DNA of 64,000 nucleotides, from NCBI GenBank assembly GCA_013397115.1, contig VWZW01006278.1, forward strand, positions 750,374 through 814,373, read 5' to 3'. This stretch comes from Edolisoma coerulescens (taxonomy: Eukaryota; Chordata; Aves; Passeriformes; Campephagidae). Position 1 is the stretch's first letter. Each line of letters starts with the position of its first letter. Under the pieces are notes generated by a model. It did no database searches and was not told the origin of the DNA. It worked only from the letters and a program-made list of their open reading frames with translations. Position numbers and translations under genes: made by a program. Below are positions 11,101 to 26,700 of the stretch, one piece after another.

Positions 11101-14100
11101 AAAACGTGGTGTTTCAAATCAAAGTTGAGGAGGACATTCAGAATCTGTTGATTTTGTCAAACTTTATTTTCCGATCTTGTTATACTTAGCAGAAGTTACT
11201 TGCTGCTCCCAGAGAAGTAGGATACATAATGGCCACAGCTAATGATGATTTTATTTATTTAAAGGTTATTTCATTTCATTCCATCTTCAGGTATTTCTGC
11301 TCTCAATAACCAGAACTAATGTATTATGTTAGGGTTCCTATAGTCCTGGGATTTGCCTTTATGACTTTAAACATGACTTTCACCTGGCACTCGCTTTTCC
11401 TATGTAGAAAGCAGTAATAACTGGCTTTGTGGGAGTGGTGTGAGGATAGCCAAGTTTAATGGCTGTGAGACATTCCAGAACTGTTGAGAGGTGGCCACAG
11501 AAGAATTCAGGTAAAATCTGTAGTACTAAAGGAGCATCCAGTGAGGGTCACAGTAACCATATACAGAGACACTTCAAGCTGGCTGAACACTTTTGGATGG
11601 CCAGTGCGAATTAAGGACCAGCCTTGGTTCTCCACTTGGTTTTCTGATTGCTGTTCCCTTTAGAGACAATGTGAAAAATGAAAAGAGGGGTTCACAGTTT
11701 TCCTGATTGACAGCTGTCAAAGGAGTAATTCTTCATACTATTTTTACTTGAATCCTATTACCCATGTCAACAAAACACTGACAACTAAAATGAGCTCCAG
11801 TGTGGCTTTGGAGTATCTCTCTCCTGGCCTCTATATACAGGTAATAATTTCTAGGGCTGGTTATAGTTCCTGAATATCTATAGAAGGCTGTATAAGACCT
11901 GGATATAGCTCCTTTGTATTTGCAAGGTGGCAAAATAATGGAGTTTAAATCTGAAAATTAAGGTATACAAGAGACAATTTCATGAGTCATAAAAGTAAAG
12001 GCTCTAGACAAAGAATGTTCAACATGGATCTAACATTCATTACTGAAATTTTTCATACTATGAGCTGATTTTAAATAATAGGGATGCTCCCTGGTAGTGC
12101 CCATTAGTCCTTTGGTGCGTGCTAAAGAATGGATTCCTAGAGTGGTAGATATTGAAGTTCAAGGATGCTGAGACTCCTGAAAGACATCACAATACAATAT
12201 AATCCTTCTGATAAAGGAAGGAAAATACCAAGCAGCCAGTACAGCTTCCCAAATGTCTACTCAAAGAATGGAGGGCAGCAAGAATATTCTGGAAATTGAA
12301 AGAATTATATATAAATGAGCAGAGCTGGACAAAGATTAGAGCAGGTGAATGTGCATTGAGGTAATTTTAATTGAAGAAGAAACAGTGACTAAAAGAATAT
12401 TCAAAGATATCAAGAAGAAAAAGTACACTAATGAGAAATTAGACCAGGTAATGAATGATCAGGAGGATTATCTTACTAATAAGTCAAAACATGACTGAGC
12501 TGCCCACACTATGGCTTTGGGGTTTTTTTAAAATTTTATTTTCAAGTTTGGTTTGTAAAAAAGAGAAACAAGGAAAGGTGGTGTGGATAGTTAAGAAGTA
12601 AAAAACATCTGTTATTTTTCTATGACTGGCCCAGGAGCCCAAAGTTTTACCACCCTTCCCTAGGGCAGACTCATTTGGAGACAGGCATATTTTCCCCACT
12701 ACCTTCACTTCAGGGAAAGTTTGCTGAATCCAAAAAGTTTCAATGAACTGTTGCAATCAATGAAACTTGACTTCAGTGTATTGCTACAATAAGCTAGACT
12801 AACATTTGCAAGAGGAATCCTGAGGCTGGCTGGGCCATAAAATAAGGAGTTTTTATCAAGTAAGTCCTCTCTGACTCAGTTTATATTTATTTAATTCTGA
12901 GAGGTGGAAACAGAACTGTGCATGAAGATATATGACTATAGGCAGCTAGACACGGCCTTAAGAGGAGTTGTCCTTACTCTGAGACAGAATAGGTAATAGT
13001 TAGCCTATTTCCTTTTCCCAAAATCCTCTGCAAAAGCTTGCAAAACTTCCAGAGGTAGCCTGCTCCCACCTCTTTTCCTGTAAATCAAAAGGATTTCCTA
13101 ACATCAGAAAAACATCATGTGTTTCAAACAGATCAATTTCTTTCTTTTTATTGTCAGTAAAAACAGGGAAATAAAACCCCCATATCATTTTCTTTTTCAT
13201 TACAACATTTCTTGCAGGTGATTATTACATTCAGCTGTTTCTTTAGCAATATATTCTGTCAGCCTTTCATTTCTAAACCTTGTGTTCTTGCTGGCACTCT
13301 CTCATCTTTCTCCAAACTGTCCACACATTTAAGTGTGAGATTGCAAGTGGAGTACAGTGGTCCTGGAGAGCCCCAGCAGTACTAAAAATCATGGCATAAT
13401 TAGATCACACTTCTGCTCCACACTTCAGAATAGCATTTGCTTTCTTTTACATCCAGCATCACATTTGTGGAGTGATTCCTATTCAGTTTATGGCCAGATA
13501 ATTATCTGCAGTGATTTTGCACAGCTAATCAATTCACAGTGTGCTGGTGTTTCCATCTAGAGATCTGCCTCTATTGGATGTCACCTTACTGATTTCAGAA
13601 TGTTTATCCAACATTTGGCAATGTTTTTCCACCACTGTTTTTGGTTTTAATCTCCCCCTTACAGACCCTCCCAACCTTTTGGTCTGATCTACATCTAATA
13701 TTTTTTTTTTTTTATATCCTCTGTTTCACAATCTCCATCAATAGCAAAATGCTTTTAAAACCAGACACAGGAAAGATCGCTCTGGGATTGCACTTGTTTT
13801 GTCTTTAGAGTTTGATGTATCAACAGACTTTGCAAAATATCTCTCACAAAATCTTATTAAAAATGTATTGAAATTATCTCAGATGTGATCACTGTTTTAG
13901 CAACAGCAAGCAAAAATTGCCACAAACAGGAGGCCAGAATGCTTTAACAGTTACAATTTAAAGGAAGTAGAAAATAAATATTTCATGTATTTCATATATC
14001 AACATATAATTTCATAATAAATTCGCTGGGTTTATACTTTAGTCAAAGAGTAATCATATAAAAACCCCTCTTAAATGTTAGAAATATGAGTAAAAATATT

Positions 14101-14299
14101 AAGAATTAAATCCTTCCTCCAAAAATCCAAGTCACACTTTGTTATGCACTGCAACTCCATAGAAGAGACATACTGGAAAGTCCAGAGAAAGAGCCAAGCA
14201 TGGTAAATTAAACCTTACAGCGAAGATCTGAGGAAGCCAAAACAGCAACTGGCTCTGTGTTGTAGAAATATTGTATCACAGCCCAATGAGGTGATAATC
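8147..14299. other. Intergenic, no gene seen
   Basis: No coding sequence, RNA gene or clear transposon was identified. A short CA/TG palindrome lies at about 9505-9521 and a T run at about 13700-13713. Open frames here are under 95 codons and look like chance. Confidence 0.5.
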
Positions 14300-14780
14300 T
14301 TTCTCCCTGTGGCTTTGGTGAGACTGCACATGGAATTCTGTACACAGCTTTTGGCAGTCTAATACTGGAAAGGTGTCAGTAAACTGAACAATTCAGAAAA
14401 AAACCTAAGAGGGTGTGTGTAGATTAGAGAGGATGTTTTTGGAGAAGGATTAAAAGAACTGTTAAGATTTGCTAAAGAAAGGCTATAGGGAATTTTATAA
14501 CATCTACAAACATCGACACTTGACAAGGAAGAAGTGAATTTTTTCAGTTATATAATGGATTGCAATAATGAATTACAAAATGAAGGCAAAAAACCAAATC
14601 AAATGAAGGCAAATAACCAGAATATTAGAAGGAGCTTCCTAAGTCTGTGGCCAAGGTATGTGTTTACTGTAAATGAAAGACACTCCCTTTGCCATCTGTA
14701 GCAGAACTTGCTTGAGAAATTCAGTGAAAGTCAAGAAATGGATGTCATCCTAATGAACTTTCTGAGTATATGATAGAGTG
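14300..14780 (+). mobile_element. Old CR1-like LINE 3' end relic
   Basis: Degenerate but ordered similarity to the 3' part of CR1-type LINEs in the plus orientation. Near 14320 is GTGAGACTGCACATGGAATT, matching the CR1 segment gtgagrccacacctggaata. It is followed by AGAACTGTTAAGATTTGCTA (elements have aggaactgggcttgtttagt). Further on are an oligo-A/G block and, near 14622, AGAATATTAGAAGGAGCTTC, matching the ggayattaggaaaaacttcctaac block. Identity is low, so this is an ancient copy, much older than the CR1 near 55 kb. Boundaries are approximate. Confidence 0.6.
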
Positions 14781-17700
14781 TCATCTAACTCCATCTAACT
14801 TTCTATCACACTTAATGTTATCAGAAACTAGACTCCAGATTCAATTTGGAGTATGGAGTTTGAAAAATAGGATCTCTTAGTAAACCTTTCCGGAAGGCAG
14901 TGAAAGATGATCAAGTCAGGCAAAACTGCTATTAAAGATATTTCTCAGACTTAATGAATGATCATTGCTCACTACTGTTGAGAAGCAAATGGAATTTTAG
15001 CTGTGTTCTTGTCTGAGCAGCTGAGCAGCAAGGGAGGAAGTTACCAAAGGGAAAAAGGAGTGTCCTGGTCACATGGATGACACAATTAGATTGGATTCAG
15101 TTAGATTACTAGGAATCAAAGAAAGATGCAACTTGAAATAAAAAACCTCCTACCAAATAAATGAGAAATGGAACTTTAATTCTGTTAATTATACCCCTTT
15201 CCTTCTCCCGTAATTGATCCTGCCTTATAAGTGAGATGGAGGTCAGCTGGGGCATGCCATGTATTTTCATATCCGTTGTAGCTTTAATTATTGCACCCTA
15301 AGAGTGTCAGGTAAACCAAAAAGGGGACAAGGACCAAGGAACTGACAATCTAAATAGGTTACAAGGGTTAATATGAGCCCCAGCAAAGCAGCCTGAATAG
15401 AGAGGAATGAGCCACAGCTGATACAAGACAATTCTGCCACAGGGATTTTCAGAAGCAAGACAATGGGTCCCATATGAGCATGCAAAGATTAGGTATCACA
15501 GTTATTTTATTCTGGGTAACAGCCTGCAGCCTGTTGGGCCACTCTCATCGAGAGTAAAACATTTGCAAGTATTCCTTGCCTTCAAGATTTGGCCTTATGT
15601 AAAAGAAGCAATGACTTTAGTAACTGATGTAGGACTTAAACAGGAGGCTCAGAGAATGTCTCAAAATGATTAATCAAGAAAAAAGTACTAGTCCTCTGAC
15701 TAATACACATAAATTCTCTTTTTCTATGAAAGAGGTCACTTCTTAGTATTTCCATTGTTTCTACCACAATGTGTTGTCTCAAAAACACTGTTCAAATCTG
15801 GTTTTAATACCTAAATCAGGCTATGAAGAGGTGTATGTTTAACTGCAGTCCATATATATTTATTGATTTAAAAAAAAAACTGTCCTGTGATTTATTTTTA
15901 AATAACTAGCTTCAGTCATGGTTCTGTAGAAGCTCACACAATTTATTGACAGACATTTTCCCGAAAAACCTAAACAGAGAAATATTAGGCACGTGACTGT
16001 TTCTGTACTCCAATAACCACCATTGATAGGGAAAATAGTGGAAAAACCAGAGGTAACAAATGGAATTTTTTTGTTTTGGCAGACAGATCTGCATTACCTT
16101 AGACATTATTATTAGTATTCATATTGTGCCCTAGGATACTCACACAAAAGCATCAAGAAAAATTTAAAAGGTGAAACTTATCAGTCTTTTAATCTGTTTC
16201 AGAGATTTCATCAATTTATATTAAATTGACAACATAAAAATCCAGAGATTGCTACCTGTCTCTGACAAAGTTATCAAAATCTGATGAAAGAAAGCTGTGC
16301 TACAATTGTTAGTCAGGAAGCCTGGCCAGGTTTGCTTCCATACTTGCTGATGAAAAAAAGTTCCAGCTTGTAGAGAACAATTGAATATTTCCATGTGTTA
16401 TGCCAGTAATAGCTTTCCCTGTAGAGAAGCATCTCTTGCTTCCAGCTACCAGCAACGCTGGCTCCCTAAAATATGACAAATGGACTGTGTTCAAAGTTGG
16501 CTAATTGGCATCTCAGTGGTGCAGACGTGACTTCTGTCGCTTAAAGCTCTGACAGTTCATCTGTTCTCAGTGGTAACGTCCAGAGAAAGCCCAGACTATT
16601 CTTTTATCATCCATTGCTGTACAGTCACAAGTGCTTGCTGTCACAATTGTCAATATACCCGAAACAAAACTATTGTAAAAACAGCTTCTATGCAGCCTTG
16701 AAGAATTTGAGCTGGTTCAAAAAAGCCTCATGAAGATAAAATAGTATGGTAAAACAGCTTCTAAAATATTCCCAAAGCCTATAAAGAATGTAAAATTGAA
16801 TCCAATTTTGGAAAGTGTAGGATTGGGAATGTCAGAAGTATGCAGTAATTTAAATTTATTTTGGATCTTAAAATAAATACATTTCTGCAAAAATTGTAAG
16901 ATATGGAGGAGTCACACACCATTTGATAATTTCTCTTAAAATATATGATAAATGCTGTCAATAACTGGTAGTTTACACTGATTTTAGACTAGGTCAAATG
17001 TTCACTCCCCTGACTGCTTTCAGACTGGAATTTATATTGGAAAATTAACAGACAGTACACTCACCTGGACTATGCCTGTTGCACAGGACAAGGAATCCTC
17101 ACTAACATTTGGGAAAAAGCACATTCACAGTCCTTACAGCCTAATAAACACTGAAAAACCACCCCAGTCAGCTTGATTGTTCTCACTCTTACTTCAATTA
17201 AGCAGTGTACTTAGAGAGTACGTGGTTTAAACAGGTATGCGAGCAACACCTTTAACGTTAAGGGCTCCGTTTGAGTGCCTGCAGTTTGTTATTTGTTTAC
17301 CCAGTCTTAAAGCAAGACGATGCAGGAAACCACACAGACAGCATCTGGACTTCAGACAGTCTGATCAGTAATCAACTAAGGGAAGGAGATCATGGACATG
17401 TTTTCAGGACCAGCATCCTTCTGTTGGTTAACTCCATTGAAAGGCACTGGTGCTTGCAGACAGTCCAGTGGGTATTTATGTGTGTGTGTGCATGGGCAGT
17501 GATTCCTTCCAGAGATCACTGCCGTAAAAAAATACAAGTTTCTAGCAATTGTCCACTCTCTTATGACATAGGTACATATTTACACCTGCAATGCCAGGAT
17601 CTAAAATAAAGGTGCATGAAAGTACTGGGTCTGATTATAATTTGCACTAAGGAAACCGTACGTGCTTTTGGCCATGTTATGAGGCTGTAAATGGGGAGCA

Positions 17701-20700
17701 AATCTCAGCAGATCTTTTTAAATGCTCCTCTCCATTGCTCAACAGGTGTCAGACTCTGCATGTAAATTAGAATCAAACCCCACCAAAAACCAGCACAACA
17801 TAAATTCAAATGGCTAATAACTATGGTTTCAATGCATGTCAGCAACCATATGGAGATAAATTCATAATGTAATTAGAACAGTTCAGATATTCAGAAAGTG
17901 AAACACTGTATTTGCAGTTTCATTCACAGCCAGATTAAATGGTGTTATTTTTCTCATTTCATAGAAAATTATATTCGTATCTTCTGAGAAAGTGTCTACA
18001 TAAGCATCTTTTTTGTATAGTTCATGAAAATAACAGAGGAGTAAGACCATTTATTAACTGGAACCTGACAGCATGTACACATGTGGTCTTATTTGCATAA
18101 TTCATTTTAACTTCGGTGGAACTACAGACCTGAGCAAGCACCTCACGTCTTTACAAGTTCATAAGATCAACCTGTGTCTGTTTTTCTCCTTCAGTATTGT
18201 TAAATTTGGTCCAGTGTAACTACACGTGAATACTGAGCTGCATAGGCATAAATTAAGGGCTGATGCTCCTTCACATACTGGTTGATACTGTAAAATAATA
18301 TTTGCTAACTCATAAAAATTGAAGAAAGAATGACCTTAGGCTTGATATTTTCATTACAGTGAAAAATCTAACAAAAAAGAAATAAATCCATTTTAAAAAG
18401 AAAGTAAGAATATGTACAGTTAAATGCCACTGTATTGACTTGGTAAGGTAATGGAAAAAGAAGTGCTTTTGTTTGTAGAAGTTACTATTCTGCAAGTAAT
18501 TTTCACAATTTTAGCTATTATTTTTACTATTTATTCTCTAGAATTTAGATGAGAAAAATTAGCATTTTTATTCTTTTACACTGCCCTAAAAAATCAAAAA
18601 GATATGTCTCCTGCACTGGAGATATACACAATATCCAGGACTTCTATTTTCCTTTTATTATTTAACAAATACTATCACAGAAACTTTTTAGCTTTGGATG
18701 AAAAATCACATCTCAATGACTTTACAGAATGTCAAAAACTGTTAGGTTAATATAGCAGAGTTTTAGCTGCTTGCCTTTATTCTCCTGTGCATAGCTCTCA
18801 CTACTCCTATTTTCCTTCATTTGATCATAAGACTAGTAATAAAACTTCATTTCACCTTAATAAAATGGAGTCAAAGCATATCATTTAATATATTTCTATT
18901 TTATTTTAAATAGACACTGATTACTGATCTGAAAACATATCATTCTATACTGTTGTACCCTTCTGCCTCATTTTTCCATTTATATCCATTGTTGACTGTG
19001 ATGGAATTATACTAGCAAAACAATATGATCTCAGCCTTGAGAAAGTGTCTCTCTGCTAGGTCAAACAATTTTGCCATAATGAAAATTGCAAAAAAAAAAT
19101 AAGTGCATTCACTAAACAGTCAAGAACATTGGCCTTTCTTCTCCATGCCTCATGATAACAGATTGGCCTTGCCAACTTCCATCACAAAAACATTTTCATC
19201 TGTAGAAGATCTTATAATTCTTGTTTTGAGTGATTGCTTTTAGATGACACATAGCAATAAATATGAACTTTATTTTATTTAGTGACCAGTGCTTCTGAAA
19301 GACTGCAAGCCAACTAGAGCAGCCGAATATTGAATACATAAAACTGCTATTAAAGAAGGTTAAGGCTGTGTCATAAACTATCTAAAATGTTATTATTATT
19401 TCAAGCTCAAGCTGATATGCTGGTGTACTGTTGGGAGAAAAGAAAAGAATACAATAGCAGGAGTAAAAGCAGAGTCAGTCAGAAAAAGTCACTGTAATAA
19501 TGACTCTAATAAAAAAAAGGGCAGATCCGCTGTGGGGTAGAGTCTATACCAATGATACCACATCAAAGTCATTCTACTCCGAAACCACAGGAGATTTTCT
19601 TTCCAAATAACAGTCTAGAAGATGCAAGGATTGGCCTTGTTTGCAATTAATACAATGTGAACAAGAGCCATAATTTGGGAACTGAAAGTTAAACTACATT
19701 TTTTCCATATTTTCTATTTCCACTACAACTTCTACATCTGAAATGTAGTTGATGGTGTTCATGCAGAACAGACAGAAAAAAGGTCCTGTTTAGCACACAG
19801 ATACTTCAGTCGGATGAACAAGCACAAGTTGTTATACAACTTTACCATTCAAATAACATAATACCTTTGTACACATGCCCTCCTCTCCCACTCCCATGCA
19901 GCATTCTGGGGAGTGGGAACCTTTTTGAGGTTCTGTGGCTCTTTAAGCCTTAAAAATGGTGTTGGGCATCCATCAGTGCCATAGAAACACGTTCCCAGAT
20001 CACTGCTATATGTACCTTTATTTGCCCCCATAAAAGTAGGCTCAAATCTGCCTTTCAATACTGATGTCAGCGCTGTCTGGTAGGAAAAAACACATCACTT
20101 ACCTCTTCCACAGAGTTGAGGAGCAGCCTTTTCAACAGACAGAAGCCTTTATACTTTCACAGAGCTTGGCCAGAATAGAGCCCACCGCTGACATTACTTC
20201 TAGCACATTTTAAAGATCACGATACATCCCAAATCCCCATCCAGCACTCAAGCCCCAGTGACACAGCACTCTGGTCCTCCCCTTCGGTAGCACTTGGCCT
20301 TCACATTCAGCTTATGGATGGCCCTAACTCTTTCAGTGAAATTTGACCTGTGAACGTGAGCCTTAAACAACGGGAACTTTTAAACTCATGTATGAAAAAA
20401 CACTGCAAAAGCCTTGCCATACTGTTCAGGTTATGCTGCAAACTATTCCCCCAACCTCACAGGCCTACCCACACTTCCTATAGGTGTCAGAAATTGCCTA
20501 AGGAGCATGGGCAGGTTTGTAGGCTGCACAGCCAGCCAGGAGGAGTTTCAGCACTTGCGACCTCCTCTCGATAGTACTGCTGAGTTGAACTGATGATTTC
20601 TGCACAATTGTGCTGTTGTAGCCATAATGGTTGGTGGGTAAAAGAGAGAAGATGATGATACTTGTAACAACTCTAATGAAAAATGTAAATGAGAATTATT

Positions 20701-23700
20701 TCTAGCCTGTGTGAATTACAAACTCTATTTATTAACTGTTATGGCTTGCAGAATGGCTTGTGATTCACTTGTGGATTGTACATCTGGTTAAAACATCTGA
20801 AATTCACAATCTGATAATCTGCTGACTGTGATACTCTTGGATTTTAAATCAAGAATATGTTTTTCTTCTACCCAGTGCCCCAAAGAGCTAAAACCAGGGT
20901 GGAATTAATTAAATATTTTCTATTATCTATTTGCTTATATTAACATTAATCTCATCGTAATTTTTTTTTTCAAATTATTAGCTCGTGGTTTTTTTTGTCT
21001 CAGCCTTTGTATCTCCTTGAGTTTTTTAATCCAGGGATCCTGGAAAGCGGAGCCTGTTCTGTAGCTGTAAAGCTGACAATTACAGTAGAAATTTGCTACA
21101 TCTACTCTGCTCAAAAAGAACCCCTCCATGAGAGAGCAGAACATCTGAATGGCATCTTCAACACCTTGGCATATCTAGTATAACTGCAATCTGGTGCCAG
21201 ACACTGAAAGAATTAATTACCTAGTACCTCAGCACTGGAAACATGATTATAACAAGCAGATAAATGTCATGTACACAGACATGATGTGGTAACAACTTTC
21301 TACTTTGATAATGATATAGATTTGAAGTGCAATTTAGAAGTAGGGATCAGGAGGGTTTTTCTTTGCCTTCCTCTGTGGAAAGTCTAGCTCCACACAGAAA
21401 AAAACAAGCCGATTTTCTTTGTGACCTCTTTTCTTTCTGTTTTTGTCTTCAGTATATGCTCTACAATATGGGAAGGAATTTGGATGGTAAAAATGTTTCT
21501 CTTTAAAAGTATTTAGATAAAAATACATTTTTTTCTGTAAATCAAACATACTCCATATCATATTATTTTTATTAAAATGTGTGAGGGAGAAGATAGGAGA
21601 TGCTGCATATACTGATAGGAAATGCTGCAATTTTAGGTTAATCACTGAAAAAAATTATAGCTTGGTAACGAGGTTAAGAATGAAAATGTGGTCTATAAAA
21701 AAACCTTATGTGATATACATTTCAAATGCAGTTTTAATCAACCCCTTATGGAGGAGGATGAAATCTAAGTAATAAAAATGACATACCGCCTATGAAAGTT
21801 TTAAAGTGACATGAAGTTATATCCTAAAAAGAGGCTGGATAACCTCACAAACAGTTATTGGGTATTATGTATCAGCTTTCCCAGGAAACTGATTGGGGCT
21901 GACAGTGGTTGTTACCAGCAATTTCCAGGACAGCTTCTCCATGCTTGTCAGCAACAAAAACTAATGCAAGTGTTAGGAGAGGTGTCTCAAAGCCATTTTT
22001 CAGTGTTATTAAAATAAACCAAATTGTGACCAGATATCACAAACAAACCAGATAGATGACAGTGTCTCGCAAAAAAAAAGAGTATTCCAAATAATTTTAC
22101 TTATTTTTTTAATAAAGCTTCATTATTAAGTCTAAAGGTAACATTTCAAACCAAGAAGTCCCTCTCACACAAATAAGAAGTAAACCCTAGCGTACTTATT
22201 AACCTATCTAGAAATGCTAAGTAACGAAGCAAGGGGCATTGGAAAGGTTGTTTTATTAGCACAACTGTAGCTAACACTAGAAGCTAGGCTTCTTTTATAA
22301 CAAAGAAAAAGCCCAACAAATTTAACATGACAAAAGATAAATCAGTGCTCTCGAAAAGCTATTAAGCCGTAAGTGTTAATTTCCCTTAGTTAAATCTTTG
22401 CTCCATCACCTTGTTATATATGAATCATTTCATAAAAGTGAAAAAATGGTGCTTTAGAAATACTAAAGTCATAGTTTTATGTCTTCTTGAATAGGTCAGG
22501 TTCTTAAACTTTCAGTAAAGGGTATCTAAATGCAGCTATCTTTATAAAACCTAAAAAAAGATGACAGAGTGCAGTGGAGAGAATCTGAAAAATCAAGGAT
22601 ACAGACATATCTCAAATAGGTCTCATTGACTTTTAGAAACACTTTGAACAACAGCTGTAGCCACTGGGGTGCTGTAATGACATAGCCCATTATAAAAAGT
22701 AACACTAAGTAAATGTAGGAGTTGAAATTTAACAATTGGACGTTTAATGGCTGCAATTATGGCAAAAGAATAATGAACCTATTAGACAGAAGAACTGGCA
22801 ATTACTCTAAGGCTTATTGCAATACAGCTGTGAAAAAAGTAATACAGAAGCATGCTTAAAAATGGTTATTAAAGGGGGATAATGCATTCTGTTTACCTTG
22901 ACAGAAGCAATTTTTCTTCTGAAATGAAATGGAGCTTTTTGGCTATCAGACATGGGAGCTCAGATGTGATGGATCCCGCTATTTAAAGGTAATGTATTTT
23001 CAGATATGCTTTTCTAGATATAAATGATGTCTACACCAAGACTATAACAGCTAGATTTATCAGTCAAGAAACAGACAGAGGAAAATGTTTAAGAACATAC
23101 AGAAATGAAAAATAAATAGCATGCAAAAATTTAAGGTACCCTCTAAGCAGTCTAAGTAGCTACTATTCATGATTGGAAATATTAAGTATTAGTTGTCTCT
23201 TATCAAGACAGATTAGGTGCCAGAACCATTAGGCACCTTACAAAATTCTCACATTGGGATTCAGATATAATTTATTTGGCTTGCTTAATTTTCAGCTGTA
23301 TACATCCAAGTGAGGGTGTAAGTGAATGGAAAGAAGTAAAGAGTGGTCCAGGTGAAACAAGGAAGGCTGTACAAGAAAGCCTCAATTGTCTCATATGGAA
23401 GTGTAATGTTTGATTAAAGCAGTATATAATTTTTAAAACTAGTTTCCTTTAGACAGCCAGAGTCAACAATTAAGGGTGGAAGTCCATGAAAGTTTTGGTA
23501 AAAGATACAGGATGTATTGTTTGTCCACATATTTAGTCATCTGACAGAAATCCAGAGGAGAACCATGCCAACCTTGCCCAAGCCAATGATTTAACTGGTG
23601 ACTCTGTGTAAAGCATAGTGGAAGTTAAACGTTCCACACCAGGTCATGGAATTGTTTTTAAAACATACATCCTAAGCCCAACTAATAGTCAGTCTGTGTT

Positions 23701-26700
23701 GATCAGCCTTCTACTTCATTCAGTGCATCGTGATCAATTTATTAAACTCTAGCTCTCAGCCATTCCCACAGAAGAGCTCAAAACTTAAATACAGATTTAA
23801 GCTGGAATGGCAGAGAGTGCAACCAAAGAAAGGGCCTCAGGGCTCATATTTTATCATTTGGTGAAGATGGTTAGAAAGAAACCAAGACTTGCCTTTAAAA
23901 GGCAAAGAAAGTAGGATCAACTAATTGAGGAATAGAGTCTTAAAGGACACAAACCATAGTGCCTTATGAATGCCTTTTTAAGGTCAGGAACAAAGTAATC
24001 AAAATTTCATGCACTAACGAAATTCTTGTCAAGGGCTTTGCTAAGATCACAGAAATGAATATGTACAAAAACAGGTTAAATCCTGTCTGTAACAGCACGA
24101 TGACTAGCAATCTGTATGTATTTTGTTCAGGTTCTGGGACTAACTTTGCCTGTTTTATGTAGCTATGGCTGCTCAAAGCAGTTGAAAAACTGCTATGAGG
24201 GACCATAAAAATGTCCCAGTTTACTTTAAATTATTCAGTAGGTGATTTAGGCCCAAGGCCAGTCTGTGAACATGGGTATGGAAAAGTGGCTTTGAGCTTT
24301 GGCTGTCAGTTTCCTAGCATGGGAATTAATTTTGAGAATGAAAGGGTGAGTTGAAGATTGACCTACTGACTTTAAAAGGTGTCTGTTTAAGAGCAACATG
24401 AAATGAAAATCAGGCTATTCTTAATGTGTATTAAATGTCCCCCTTGCACTGTGGTACTTTTGTTACATGCTTTGGTTACTCTATGGAACTGGTTCAATAC
24501 ACACATATTCCCTGCATACTTTCCTCAGGAAGTGTCAGTTGCTGAAAATGAGTCCCCAGATCACTGAGAGCAGAAGGCTCTTCAAGCTTAGGAGTGGGGA
24601 CCATATAGGCTATGGAGAAATATGTTCTAGAGACAGCAGAGAAGACCACTAAGGAGTTCTGAGATATACATAACCCTGTATTACTTGCCTAGAGTCAGAA
24701 CTCATTTACTTCTGAAATGCAGGCAGTTTATTTATTCCTAAAATATATAAATATATATATTTGCAGATGACTTGTGAGTGATAAGGTGAGAAAATACAGT
24801 ATGCTAATTACCCTGAAAGAGAAACTTTATTTACCTGAAGTATATCCTGAAGTTAGTGACACTTATACCATCACTTCTTAAGCATGCCTGCCAGACAAAA
24901 TGTCATGATACTATAAATTATGTCTCTTTCCCCACATACACTTCCTCCTTGTTTCCTTCATCTTCCCTAAGACACTGCTGTAGAGGTTTCACACCATACT
25001 TACACTAGCAGTGTATTGCATCAGCATGCAAATTACACTTACACTTTCAGTGTGCAAGTGGCTGTTTTGTCAGCGCCTCAATTATTAGAGCTCTCTCTAG
25101 ACTGCAATGTATCAGTGGTGTCTCTGGCTGGGAAGGTGGTGTTTTCACACATTCAACCCAAGCATCGACTAAGATCGAAGCTTTAAAAGCATAGCCTGTT
25201 TGATTAGTGTTGATATGCACATCAGAAACCAGTAAATAGAAAATACAAGAAGAGGCGTATGAAGGAAAGTCGAAAAAACATACCATGAAAAAGTGCCATT
25301 AAAGCAGGATGTTATCCTCAGTTGTCATCTGCTGAGAATATATTTGTTCACCAAGCAATAAATAAACATATCCTCAGCTTCTCTGCTTTGAAACGATGCC
25401 ACAGAAAACCACATGGCTATTACAATTGAGTTTAGGCTATTATTTGGTTTATGGCAAAGAGACGGCAATAGTTAACTATCTCTGGGAGGAATGATTCATT
25501 CAGAAGGAGGAACAGTATTTTGAAGACCTCCCTTCAAACTTTTCAGCTTCCCAGAGATGATGCATATTACACAAGACTAGAGAAGAATAGACACTGTCTT
25601 TGAAGAAGCATTAACATGCAGTGCCATCTTTTAAATGTTTTAATTGCTGGTATTCAGCATTTGTATGAGTCAGACAGTATGTTTATATCAATTTTCTCTT
25701 TCTTGCTAACTTCCTTTTTCCTCAGAAATTGCTGAGAGGAGTTTGTGCCTTTTTCTTTACAAGCTGTACATATTCATCTGGATGCCCCTCTGCTCATTAT
25801 CCTTCAGAGAGAAGCCCTAGCTCTTATACCTTCTGAAACTTCTTACAGTACGTGTGCTTTTTGTAGCATGATTTTCTTTCAAATAGTACAGAAAGTCATT
25901 GTTAAAAATATAAGGACTATAGCAAAGGATAAAGCAAGACTGGTTAATTTCTAATGTTCTTGAATGTGCTGATATAATTGATTCCTGAATTCCAAAAATT
26001 GCCATTCAGATAGTCAATACGCTAGGGACAGACACTCAGGATTATCCTATAAAGCTTCCCTTTTCTTTTTTTCCTCCTTTTTTTTTGTTTGTTTTATTCT
26101 CATGCTACAGCAGACCTTTTTAAATGAACTGTAGGTTTTCCTGGTTCATTTAGCTCCATCTGTCTGCTTCAAATATGGTCTTATTATGTGGTAGACTGTC
26201 TACAAGTGAAAACTTTTAAATTAAATGTTACCAGAGTATGAGAGCTTGCTAACCAAGGATTTGCCCAGTTTCCCCAAGAGGTTCTTCTCAAAGAAACATT
26301 CTCTTTTCACAAAAAAAAAGAGAGAAGGAATTCCGCTTACTGCGTTGGGGCAACTGTGCAGTGAAATACAGGACAGTTCTGGGTATCAGTGCACTCCCAG
26401 GCTGGTACAGCACCACACAGACACCACAGCTCGGATCTGGAAGCAGGACAGTGCTGATCAAATGGCCCTGGGACCAAGCCAAGAATCTCTGCTGTGACAC
26501 TAAGGAGATGTTTTGGATCCAAGCTGCTCTGTGTACACCTATGTAGGTGTTTCTAAGTTGGAAGACAGAAACTCTACAATGCAAGATATATGTGTCAACA
26601 TGGCTAAAAATACATGCAAAGGTGTGTCTGTGAAGGGCGCAGTGGGTGGTGAAGAAAGGCTTTAAATGGGCTGAATATCCACAATATTCCTGCCAGTGGC

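Noticed and set aside
17271..17609. Possible exon after an acceptor-like TTTACCCAG
   Set aside because: The donor side is weak (GTATTTATG) and the peptide continues into a TG repeat; no homology seen.
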